From a virus, in IMG/VR virus record IMGVR_UViG_3300017963_000465, positions 1 to 38,600 of that record: a DNA stretch of 38,600 bases; one strand, written 5' to 3'. Every line of letters starts with the position of its first letter. Within the stretch, counting starts at the first letter, position 1. Shown here piece after piece: positions 32,790 through 37,972 of this stretch. The translations under genes were made by a program, and so were the position numbers. The notes under the pieces were generated by a model that had not been told where the DNA came from, ran no database searches, and saw only the letters and a program-made list of their open reading frames with translations.

Positions 32790-32877
32790 GGGGGTTGTTC
32801 CCGCCGGCGGGCTGTAAACCCGTTGTCTTGTGAAACAGGTGGGTGGGCGACGAGAGGTTCAATTCCTTCAACCCTCA
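32790..32877 (+). tRNA. Deformed tRNA-Tyr(GTA)-like gene, possibly pseudogene
   Basis: The acceptor stem GGGGGTT/AACCCTC (one G-U), a T-loop TTCAATT on a 4-bp stem, discriminator A and an anticodon arm GCGGG-CTGTAAA-CCCGT (anticodon GTA at 32814-32816) all fit a type II tRNA-Tyr of the expected total length (88 bases). Two things are wrong. Only about 10 bases separate the acceptor and anticodon stems, so there is no normal D-arm. The variable arm is about 29 bases, with a TGTC/GACG stem and a large loop. It could be a degenerate gene, a D-armless tRNA or a tRNA-like regulatory RNA. Confidence 0.5.
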
Positions 32878-32889
32878 AACGCAGGCCTT

Positions 32890-32937
32890 GCGCGTGGGTT
32901 CGAATGCAAGCATAGTAGACAGTTCGAACCTTCGCGC
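32890..32937 (+). repeat. Long inverted repeat covering the HNH leader
   Basis: Arms GCGCG-TG-GGTTCGAA (32890-32904) and TTCGAACC-TT-CGCGC (32923-32937) pair over 13 bp with one 2x2 internal loop. The right arm ends at the Shine-Dalgarno of the HNH gene (AGGAG at 32938-32942). In an mRNA it could limit HNH translation. The left arm also looks like a tRNA T-arm (GGGTTCGAA), so it might derive from a tRNA end. Confidence 0.6.
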
Positions 32938-32949
32938 AGGAGCACTGCA

Positions 32950-33459
32950 ATGACCACACGCCGAACCAGCACCGAAGAACGCATCAAGGACGCACACCGA
33001 AGGGGCTACCGAATTCGAAAAGACGGAAAAGTCATAGGGCTCAACGGTCGCATACTGAAAGTGCGTACAACCGGAGGGACCCCCTACCCGAAGTTCAACG
33101 TCGCCAAGCCCAGTCAGGGATCCATACCCGTCCATCGCTTCGCCGGGTTTCAATGGTTCGGAGAGATCGTGTTCCGGCCCGACATCCAAGTGCGCCATCT
33201 GGACGGAAACCCGTTCAATAACTCCAGAGACAACCTAGCCTTCGGAACCGCCAGCGAGAACATGCTCGACAGACCCGAAAAGGACCGAGCAGCTATCGCA
33301 AAGTACGCTGCATCACATCGCAGACGTTTGACAGAAGCACAAGTAGCCGAGCTCCGATCAATGCGGGACAACGGCGCCACCCTAGCAGAACTGGTAAAGG
33401 CCTTCGGAATAGCCAAATCAACCGTCTCCTACATCGTAAACCGAAGGACGTACAAGTAG
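32950..33459 (+). CDS. HNH homing endonuclease (169 aa)
   Basis: The ATG at 32950 has AGGAG at 7 bases; a longer frame upstream runs through the tRNA-like sequence and is rejected. The N-terminal part (YRIRKDGKVIGLNGRILK) resembles the NUMOD-type strand pair before many phage HNH enzymes. The HNH core is VHRFAGFQWFG (61-71), then VRHLDGNPFNNSRDNLAFG (81-99) with GTASENMLDR after it: H62, H83 and the Asn row are in place. The C-terminus is a helix-turn-helix (LAELVKAFGIAKSTVSYIV) for DNA binding. It is a free-standing homing enzyme inserted in the tRNA island between the Tyr-like and Ser tRNAs. Confidence 0.9.
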   Translation: MTTRRTSTEERIKDAHRRGYRIRKDGKVIGLNGRILKVRTTGGTPYPKFNVAKPSQGSIPVHRFAGFQWFGEIVFRPDIQVRHLDGNPFNNSRDNLAFGTASENMLDRPEKDRAAIAKYAASHRRRLTEAQVAELRSMRDNGATLAELVKAFGIAKSTVSYIVNRRTYK

Positions 33460-33496
33460 GAGCCGTGGGTCTTTGACAATCGAGGATCTTCCGTCA

Positions 33497-33581
33497 GGAA
33501 GGAGCCACTGAGTGGTCAGTAACCGGTCTCGAAAGCCGGGGTGGGCACCGCGTCCCAGGGGTTCGATTCCTCCTCCTTCCC
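33497..33581 (+). tRNA. tRNA-Ser(CGA)
   Basis: The acceptor stem GGAAGGA/TCCTTCC is perfect over 7 bp. The anticodon arm CCGGT-CTCGAAA-GCCGG has anticodon CGA at 33530-33532. A long type II variable arm (GGTGGG...GTCCC) and a T-arm with loop TTCGATT are present, as expected for Ser. The discriminator would be C, where G is usual for serine tRNAs. CCA is not encoded. Confidence 0.88.
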
Positions 33582-33582
33582 T

Positions 33583-33658
33583 CGCCTCGTAGCTCAACTG
33601 GTTAGAGCGCCGGGTTGTGGTCCCGGAGGTGCGGATTCGAGTCCCGTCGAGGCGCCCA
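33583..33658 (+). tRNA. tRNA-His(GTG), CCA encoded
   Basis: The acceptor stem CGCCTCG/CGAGGCG is perfect, the D-arm is GCTC/GAGC, and the anticodon arm CCGGG-TTGTGGT-CCCGG has anticodon GTG at 33617-33619. The discriminator is C73, and CCA is encoded at 33656-33658. The base before position 1 is T, so the G(-1) that is usual for bacterial tRNA-His is not encoded. The T-arm has an A53-C61 mismatch where G-C is almost universal. Confidence 0.88.
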
Positions 33659-33732
33659 GCCATCGTAGTCCAACTGGAAGAGACGCAGGGTCGAGGGCCC
33701 TGATGTTGCGGGTTCGACTCCCACCGACGGCA
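33659..33732 (+). tRNA. tRNA-like gene with anticodon GAG and C33 (copy 1)
   Basis: It begins on the base after the CCA of tRNA-His. Acceptor GCCATCG/CGACGGC (one A-C mismatch), D-stem GTC/GAC, anticodon arm CAGGG-TCGAGGG-CCCTG and T-loop TTCGACT give a clear cloverleaf with a 5-base variable loop. Loop positions 32-38 are T-C-G-A-G-G-G, so the anticodon is GAG (Leu codon CUC) but position 33 is C, not the near-universal U. Leu tRNAs also normally have a long variable arm, which is absent. C33 could pair with G37 and close the loop to three bases. Confidence 0.75.
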
Positions 33733-33785
33733 CTTGACTTTCGCCTCACCCCTCCCCCGGCTATCCTGAGCCCATGAGGTGGAAG

Positions 33786-34022
33786 ATGACCCTCATCCGA
33801 AGAACAGAAGAAGAAGACGCACCGGGGCTGGATGATCCCCCTCTCCAGGTAGGCGACGGTCTACTGGCGCTCTGGTGCTCGGGCTCCGGGGCCACCAGGT
33901 ACCTGCCCAGGGAATTCATCGACGGGATCGTCGCAGACCCGACCTTGTTCTCCCGCCTCGTGGACGAGCTCCAGGAAGAGCTCAAAATGGTCCACGCCTG
34001 GAAATTCCGAAAGCCGGTGTGA
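33786..34022 (+). CDS. Small protein between tRNAs, unknown (78 aa)
   Basis: I prefer the ATG at 33786 (MTLIRRTEEEDAPG), which has GAGGTGGAAG in front; the ATG at 33774 has no Shine-Dalgarno. The protein has an acidic start, a beta part (VGDGLLALWCSGSGATRYLP) and a C-terminal helix (FSRLVDELQEELKMVHAW). Its stop codon lies inside the next tRNA gene by 10 bases. Small ORFs inside phage tRNA arrays are common; the function is unknown. Confidence 0.6.
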   Translation: MTLIRRTEEEDAPGLDDPPLQVGDGLLALWCSGSGATRYLPREFIDGIVADPTLFSRLVDELQEELKMVHAWKFRKPV

Positions 34023-34086
34023 TCCAACTGGAAGAGGTGCAGGGTCGAGGGCCCTGTTGTTGCGGGTTCGACTCCCACCACCGGCA
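34013..34086 (+). tRNA. tRNA-like gene with anticodon GAG and C33 (copy 2)
   Basis: It has the same layout as the copy at 33659: acceptor GCCGGTG/CACCGGC (perfect), D-stem ATC/GGT, identical anticodon arm CAGGG-TCGAGGG-CCCTG, identical T-loop and discriminator A. The acceptor and D-stem differ from copy 1 by changes that keep pairing, so the structure has been maintained by selection. Again position 33 is C and the variable loop is short (5 bases). The anticodon is at 34047-34049. Confidence 0.75.
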
Positions 34087-34088
34087 TT

Positions 34089-34114
34089 GCCCCCGTAGCC
34101 CAGAAGGCAGAGGC
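34089..34114 (+). pseudogene. 5' half-tRNA remnant (acceptor strand and D-arm)
   Basis: GCCCCCG is followed by TA and a D-arm-like GCC...GGC with the AGAAGGCAGA loop (GG present). This is what the first third of a tRNA looks like, but no anticodon arm or 3' part follows. A complete tRNA begins five bases later. It is probably the left-over of a recombination or deletion in the array. Confidence 0.55.
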
Positions 34115-34118
34115 CCCG

Positions 34119-34192
34119 GTCCCGATAGTCTAATAGGCAAAGACAGCGCCTTTAAACAGCGCCGAATTCGGGTTCGAATCCCGATCGGGACA
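34119..34192 (+). tRNA. tRNA with anticodon TAA (Leu UUA-type, short variable loop)
   Basis: Acceptor GTCCCGA/TCGGGAC, D-stem GTCT/AGAC, T-stem TCGGG/CCCGA and loop TTCGAAT are all perfect. The anticodon arm is GCGCC-TTTAAAC-AGCGC with one C-A mismatch next to the loop. If that pair is closed the anticodon is TAA (34153-34155). If it is open the loop is 9 bases and the anticodon is ambiguous. The variable loop is 5 bases, where Leu tRNAs normally have a long arm. In a GC-rich genome UUA should be a rare codon. Confidence 0.75.
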
Positions 34193-34253
34193 TTGCCCCT
34201 CCGCCGCGCCGTCTGTACAGTCTTCGTAGCGACCACAGGCACAGGAGCGCATC

Positions 34254-34439
34254 ATGCCCATCCACTTTGAACGCTTCCGATTCCTCAACGGCACCGGAAA
34301 ACACGTGGAAAACGTGTCCTACCAGGGGCACATCTTCGTCAAGGTCGACGACCACCCCGAGATCGAGGTTCCTCCCGGAGAATCCCGGCCCATCCCTGAC
34401 GGCGAAGTGATCGAGGTCTCGGCCCCTCGGGAGCTGTGA
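34254..34439 (+). CDS. Small protein, unknown (61 aa)
   Basis: The start follows AGGAGCGCATC, a good Shine-Dalgarno. The 61-residue product looks like a small beta fold: MPIHFERFRFLNGTGKHV, then GHIFVKVDDHPEIEVPPG and EVIEVSAPREL. It ends 8 bases before the metalloprotease gene and is likely co-transcribed with it. There is no recognised family. Confidence 0.6.
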   Translation: MPIHFERFRFLNGTGKHVENVSYQGHIFVKVDDHPEIEVPPGESRPIPDGEVIEVSAPREL

Positions 34440-34446
34440 AGTCGCC

Positions 34447-35196
34447 ATGCTACAGCACCTGATCGACAAAGGCCGGAAGCTACTCGAAGCCCGCCCGATA
34501 CCGCTTCCGAAGAAAGCCATCAACAAAACCATGAAGCGGCTCGTCGACCACCTGGAAGCGGCCTTCACAGAGCACGAGAAGGACTCCCCAGGAGAGCCAC
34601 TCGGGAGCGGCATCTGGGCAGTAGCAGATCTCGACGTCACCGATGTGCTCGGAACAAAAAAAGCAATCCAGGTGATGATCCACTCCACGAACTCTTCAGG
34701 CAACTCCCTAGGCGTCAACGCCCACTACAACGTCCGCACGAACGACATCGACATCTACATCCGTGGGCAGATCCCCGGGCAACTGGCTCTCCAGCTCCTC
34801 CGAGGAAAAGGCCGACGCAGTATCGAAGGCTCCATCCGGGACCTGCTCGAGCACGAACTCACCCACGCCCTCGACAACCTGCGCTGGGACCCTTCCACGT
34901 ACAAGGGCTTCTTCTCCGACGACTACGAAGCCTCCGACGAAGGCAACGCCGCCCAGCTCCGCGACTTCAAGCGCTACGTCAACCAGCGCATCGAAGTGAA
35001 CGCCCACATGCAACAGGTGGTGTCCCAGGTCCTCGTGGCCGCCGAGAAGTTCGCCCGGATTCTGACGAAGAAGTCCCCCCAGCAGCGGGTCCGCTTCCTA
35101 CTGAAGCAGTCCGACACCTGGAAGGCCATCGGGAAGTATCTCAACTCCCGCAACAAACGGCGCATCCTGAAAGCGGTCTACGCAGCGCTGTCCTAG
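34447..35196 (+). CDS. HExxH metalloprotease with N-terminal LxE-A motif (249 aa)
   Basis: The zinc motif is HELTH (136-140) with catalytic Glu137. A likely third ligand is Glu183, in the downstream YVNQRIEVNAHMQQ segment. This E-V-x-A spacing resembles gluzincin-type enzymes. The C-terminal domain (VRFLLKQSDTWKAIGKYL) is shared with the paralogue encoded in the opposite direction. Residues 1-15 (MLQHLIDKGRKLLEA) hold the same K/R-G-R-x-L-L start as the two neighbouring genes and end in L-L-E-A. That fits the L/I-x-E cleavage site of T4-type prohead proteases and so may be a capsid-targeting sequence. The start lacks a strong Shine-Dalgarno and lies 7 bases after the small upstream gene. The substrate is unknown. 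Confidence 0.75.
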   Translation: MLQHLIDKGRKLLEARPIPLPKKAINKTMKRLVDHLEAAFTEHEKDSPGEPLGSGIWAVADLDVTDVLGTKKAIQVMIHSTNSSGNSLGVNAHYNVRTNDIDIYIRGQIPGQLALQLLRGKGRRSIEGSIRDLLEHELTHALDNLRWDPSTYKGFFSDDYEASDEGNAAQLRDFKRYVNQRIEVNAHMQQVVSQVLVAAEKFARILTKKSPQQRVRFLLKQSDTWKAIGKYLNSRNKRRILKAVYAALS

Positions 35197-36134
35197 ATCA
35201 CGCCCATGTCCTGGAGCACAGTCACGACGCCCTTCTTGATGGTCTTCCGGCTCTTGGTCGTGAGCTGCCCCTGGATCTCGTTCCAGGTGTGCGACTGTCG
35301 CAGGAGAAACGTCACGGCCCGGCTCGGTGTCCAGGCCACGAGCTTCGACCGGTGCGCCGGTACCAGGTCCCGCACCTGGCTCGCGATCTCCTGCATGAAG
35401 GCCTTCACCTCTTCGGGCTGGTTCAGATAGCGCTTCCGAGCTGCCTTGGCGTCCTGCTTCCGCTGCTCCTTCGACGGAGGCGGCAACACACCGGCCTGCG
35501 ACAACCGATCCTTGAAGCGCTGTACCGAGTGCCCGACGCCGAGCTCTTTCCGCTTCCGGGCAACCAGTCGGTGAGACACCTCGAAGCCGGTCATCTTCAG
35601 GAGCTTCGACACCGCGCGATCCGAGAACGGGTGCAACGGATCCTCCCGCTGTAGGATCGCCGCAATGGTCTGCTGAAGCCGCTTTTTCCGAAGAACGTCC
35701 TTCGCGTGGGTGATCTCGTGCATCAGAGCGTACTTCATCGCGCCCTGAACGCTCGACATCTGAGTACCCTTCAGGAGCGGCACGATCTCACCCGCGCCAA
35801 GGTTGCCGTTCATTTGCACCTGTATGATCCGGTCCCGGGGCATGTAGACCGCACCAAGGAAAAGGCCCCTCACACCCCTCTGCTGGACGCTCACGATCGA
35901 CACGGGTATTTCCCGCTTCTTCCCCCTCACGTCCGAAACAGAGATGGTCTCGGTCCCCCAGACCTTATTCCCTAGGGGTGCAAGGGGAGACGTCCGTGCG
36001 AGGGAACGCAAAGAGGGCTCGAACTGCTTCATAAGCCGCTTCACCAGAGCCTCGACCACTTGGGGAGGCAACGCGATCGGACGCGCTTCGTCCAGGAGCT
36101 CCCGTCCCCGCTCAATGGTCTCCGAGATGCTCAT
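35193..36134 (-). CDS. HExxH metalloprotease paralogue with N-terminal LxE-A motif (313 aa)
   Basis: The ATG at 36134 overlaps the upstream stop (ATGA) with a GGAGAAGTC Shine-Dalgarno. The zinc motif is HEITH (139-143), and the matching downstream Glu (about 242) is in YLNQPEEVKAFMQEI. The end domain (VTFLLRQSHTWNEIQGQL) aligns with that of the plus-strand paralogue. It carries about 65 extra residues between the zinc helix and the second Glu segment, with K-R-K-E-L-G and a Pro-rich linker. The N-terminus MSISETIERGRELLDEA contains L-D-E-A, the same cleavage-like motif. The two paralogues are convergent and overlap by 4 bases at their stops. A role as packaged or injected protease is inferred, not shown. 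Confidence 0.75.
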   Translation of the reverse strand: MSISETIERGRELLDEARPIALPPQVVEALVKRLMKQFEPSLRSLARTSPLAPLGNKVWGTETISVSDVRGKKREIPVSIVSVQQRGVRGLFLGAVYMPRDRIIQVQMNGNLGAGEIVPLLKGTQMSSVQGAMKYALMHEITHAKDVLRKKRLQQTIAAILQREDPLHPFSDRAVSKLLKMTGFEVSHRLVARKRKELGVGHSVQRFKDRLSQAGVLPPPSKEQRKQDAKAARKRYLNQPEEVKAFMQEIASQVRDLVPAHRSKLVAWTPSRAVTFLLRQSHTWNEIQGQLTTKSRKTIKKGVVTVLQDMGVI

Positions 36135-36487
36135 GACTTCTCCAGATCCGCCAGCGCCTTGTGAGCCTTGTCGGTCAACTCGTACTGCTCGTCCCAGGTT
36201 GGTGAACTCTTCCACCGACCTGTTGCATCAGCCCCCGCCGACGTCGACAGCCCCTGCCGGCGCTTCCCGACAGCCTTCACGAAACCCCTCTTCTCGAGCT
36301 TGCGGACCATGTTCAGCTCGCGCCTCGTGGTCGCAGCATCCACCCGGAACTTCCCCCCGATGGTGAACTGCAACCTGGCAACCATGGCCTTGGTCAGCTT
36401 CAGCTTCTTCGCCCGACTGAGAGCCTTCGGCTTCGCCTCACCCAAGAGCCCCCGACCCTTTTCGATTACTTCAGACAACTGGCTCAT
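36131..36487 (-). CDS. Winged-helix-like protein with N-terminal LxE-A motif (118 aa)
   Basis: The start at 36487 has GGAGGGTGTC. The N-terminus MSQLSEVIEKGRGLLGEA again ends L-G-E-A, at the same distance from Met as in the metalloprotease genes. The rest has helices LKLTKAMVARLQFTIGG and TRRELNMVRKLEKRGF, then a wing-like strand part and YELTDKAHKALADLEKS. This is the L-x-x-x-G-x-x...Y-x-L-T-x-x-x-x-x-x-L order seen in winged helix-turn-helix domains. It could bind DNA inside the head or act on host transcription after injection; both are inference. It is coupled to the downstream protease gene. Confidence 0.65.
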   Translation of the reverse strand: MSQLSEVIEKGRGLLGEAKPKALSRAKKLKLTKAMVARLQFTIGGKFRVDAATTRRELNMVRKLEKRGFVKAVGKRRQGLSTSAGADATGRWKSSPTWDEQYELTDKAHKALADLEKS

Positions 36488-36533
36488 GACACCCTCCAAA
36501 AAACGACGTCCCCGAGCATACCAGCCCGGGGTC

Positions 36534-36689
36534 TCACAAGGGAAGACCCGACAACCAGTCCAGCCAGGACACCCCCTCAACAAGCTGCGCAAGACCCATC
36601 AGCAGCAGCAGGAGAAAAATCCCCCACGAGATCCCGCTACTCCGGATCCCCTTCAGCTTCGTTATGTGTCCGTCCTTGCTCCTGGGCAT
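36534..36689 (-). CDS. One-TM microprotein (51 aa)
   Basis: The ATG at 36689 follows GGAGGATACGAG, among the best Shine-Dalgarnos in the window. The product has a basic N-terminus (MPRSKDGHITKLKGIRSS), one membrane helix (GISWGIFLLLLLMGLAQLV) and a short tail (SWLDWLSGLPL). The positive charges before the helix predict the N-terminus in the cytoplasm. It overlaps the upstream gene by 53 bases in another frame. Size and topology would allow a small holin, pinholin or antiholin, but no lysis gene is next to it, so this remains open. Confidence 0.7.
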   Translation of the reverse strand: MPRSKDGHITKLKGIRSSGISWGIFLLLLLMGLAQLVEGVSWLDWLSGLPL

Positions 36690-37110
36690 CTCGTATCCTC
36701 CCTCGTTCGAGCAGGTAGTCCCAGTCCACCGTTCCGTCCGCCTTGAGCGGTGTGCTGCAATCGAACAGATAGTACGCCTTCACGGGGTTCCCCGGTCCGG
36801 GCGCCGCCTTGAACCGAACGCCTGACAGCCTTCCAGATCTGTAATTGAAGGCGCCGCTCAGGAGGTCTGACTCGAGGTCTACCTCTCCCACCGTCGAAAA
36901 ACGCCCCTCCTGGACCACGCTACCGTCCGCAGAGCTCCGCTCCTGCACCAGGAGGCCTGGATACCCCTCGAAGGCCGACATCACCGGAACCCAGGCCACG
37001 GTCTCTTCCAGGGTGGCACCCTCGGGCCCGAACTTCTTCCCGTCCCCGACCCCGAGGATCTCTCCATCGATGTACTGGTCCGCGTAGGACCGGATGTGGA
37101 ACGACGACAT
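36637..37110 (-). CDS. Structural-type beta protein (157 aa)
   Basis: It begins with GTG at 37113 or ATG at 37110. The AGGAGG lies 6 or 9 bases upstream, so both are possible; the ATG is used here. The N-terminal part (SYADQYIDGEILGVGDGKKF) and AWVPVMSAFEGYPGLLVQER are followed by the strand LSGAFNYRSGRLSGVRFKAA and PVKAYYLFD. This is the G-D-G-x-x-x-F...G-x-x-N-Y-x-x-G-x-x-x-x-x-F-x-x-A-P module found in tail and baseplate proteins. The acidic end (GRIRDAQEQGRTHNEAEGD) is probably disordered. It may be a late virion or decoration protein encoded away from the main operon. Confidence 0.65.
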   Translation of the reverse strand: MSSFHIRSYADQYIDGEILGVGDGKKFGPEGATLEETVAWVPVMSAFEGYPGLLVQERSSADGSVVQEGRFSTVGEVDLESDLLSGAFNYRSGRLSGVRFKAAPGPGNPVKAYYLFDCSTPLKADGTVDWDYLLERGRIRDAQEQGRTHNEAEGDPE

Positions 37111-37126
37111 CACAAAGACCCTCCTA

Positions 37127-37489
37127 TCAGTACCTCCGGGGCCATTCCTTCAGCTTCTGATCGGCGAAACGCTCGAAGAGCCGTTCCGCCTCACCGATCT
37201 GCTTCCTGGCAGCCAGCTTGTCCTTTGGGCTCCCATGATGCGCCTGCCGAAGCACCTCGATCAGCTTCATGGCTTCCTCGAGCTGTCTCTCCACGTCATC
37301 CACCGCCCTTCCCAACAGGTCGACCATGCCCGGGTGCTCGCGCACGCGAAGAGCTCTCCCTGTGGTATCGTCGTAGTAGCCCAGCGCGACCAGCGTCCGG
37401 CAAAGGTGCTGCAGAGTCTCCGACTTGTCCAGATCCGCCTCCTTGAGCGCATACACAATGTCGCCCTTTCCTCGGATGTAGACAGGCAT
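37127..37489 (-). CDS. Helical protein with a second, truncated copy at the window end (120 aa)
   Basis: The ATG at 37489 follows AAGGGGTGAGG. The product starts with MPVYIRGKGDIVYALKEADL, followed by long charged helices (ETLQHLCRTLVALGYYDD; VDDVERQLEEAMKLIEVLRQ; AARKQIGEAERLFERF), so it is predicted to be coiled coil in its second half. The segment LVALGYYDDTTGRALRV is repeated almost exactly at 38540-38600. There is no known family. It is coupled with the zinc ribbon gene upstream, whose stop lies 2 bases before this start. Confidence 0.65.
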   Translation of the reverse strand: MPVYIRGKGDIVYALKEADLDKSETLQHLCRTLVALGYYDDTTGRALRVREHPGMVDLLGRAVDDVERQLEEAMKLIEVLRQAHHGSPKDKLAARKQIGEAERLFERFADQKLKEWPRRY

Positions 37490-37491
37490 CC

Positions 37492-37698
37492 TCACCCCTT
37501 CTCAGCCAGAACCGTCCGGTCCTCCTGCACAGTGATCTTCACAGACCGCCCGCACATATAGCAGTCCCCGGAGCTCGTCCCCGGCCTGATCTTCCCGAAC
37601 CACTCCATGCACGCGACGTTATTCACATGGAAGCAGTGCGGGCATGAAACGGGGAGCACTACGACCTTCGGACCGATCTTGTCCCACTCACTCGACAC
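37492..37698 (-). CDS. Zinc ribbon protein (68 aa)
   Basis: I prefer the GTG at 37698, which overlaps the end of the lipoprotein gene; GGAG lies 10 bases upstream. The 68-residue product has CPHC and CYMC pairs flanking a loop with FHVNNVACMEWFGKIRPG, the plan of a small zinc ribbon. The end strand KITVQEDRTVLAEKG closes the fold. Small zinc ribbons in phages often regulate transcription or stabilise assemblies; no specific role can be set. Confidence 0.65.
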   Translation of the reverse strand: MSSEWDKIGPKVVVLPVSCPHCFHVNNVACMEWFGKIRPGTSSGDCYMCGRSVKITVQEDRTVLAEKG

Positions 37699-37972
37699 TG
37701 GCCTTCGGCTCCCTGCAGCCCTCCTTGCTGGACATCCACACGTCCCCGACACACTCGAACGCCGTCGTCTCCCCGTCCTTCAGCTTGAAGGTGCAGGACA
37801 CGTAGCCATCCCTGTCCGAGTCCTGGTTGACACAGACGATCCTCTCGACCTCCAGGCCCAGCTGCTGGGCGAAGGTGTGCGCCTGCTTCTCCGCCTGCGC
37901 TTTGTGGTCCCTGCACCCCGCAAAGGCCAGAGAAAAGCACACGAGAACGGCCAACAACACTGCATACTTCAT
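37688..37972 (-). CDS. Lipoprotein (94 aa)
   Basis: MKYAVLLAVLVCFSLAFAGC is a textbook lipoprotein signal: Lys2, a 15-residue hydrophobic core and the lipobox F-A-G-C with Cys20 as the lipidated residue. The mature part (about 74 residues) has four more cysteines (IVCVN, VSCTF, FECVG, EGCRE), possibly forming two disulfides in the periplasm. The start has GAGGAGACGACGG. Phage lipoproteins include Rz1 spanins and superinfection exclusion proteins. It has no Rz partner gene, so exclusion or a membrane-attached role is a fair guess only. Confidence 0.8.
   Translation of the reverse strand: MKYAVLLAVLVCFSLAFAGCRDHKAQAEKQAHTFAQQLGLEVERIVCVNQDSDRDGYVSCTFKLKDGETTAFECVGDVWMSSKEGCREPKASVE

Noticed and set aside
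34447-36134. Metalloproteases as toxin-antitoxin or ImmA/IrrE-type regulators
   Set aside because: No helix-turn-helix repressor partner of the ImmR kind is adjacent, and the shared N-terminal peptide plus the common C-terminal domain fit a packaged protein better.
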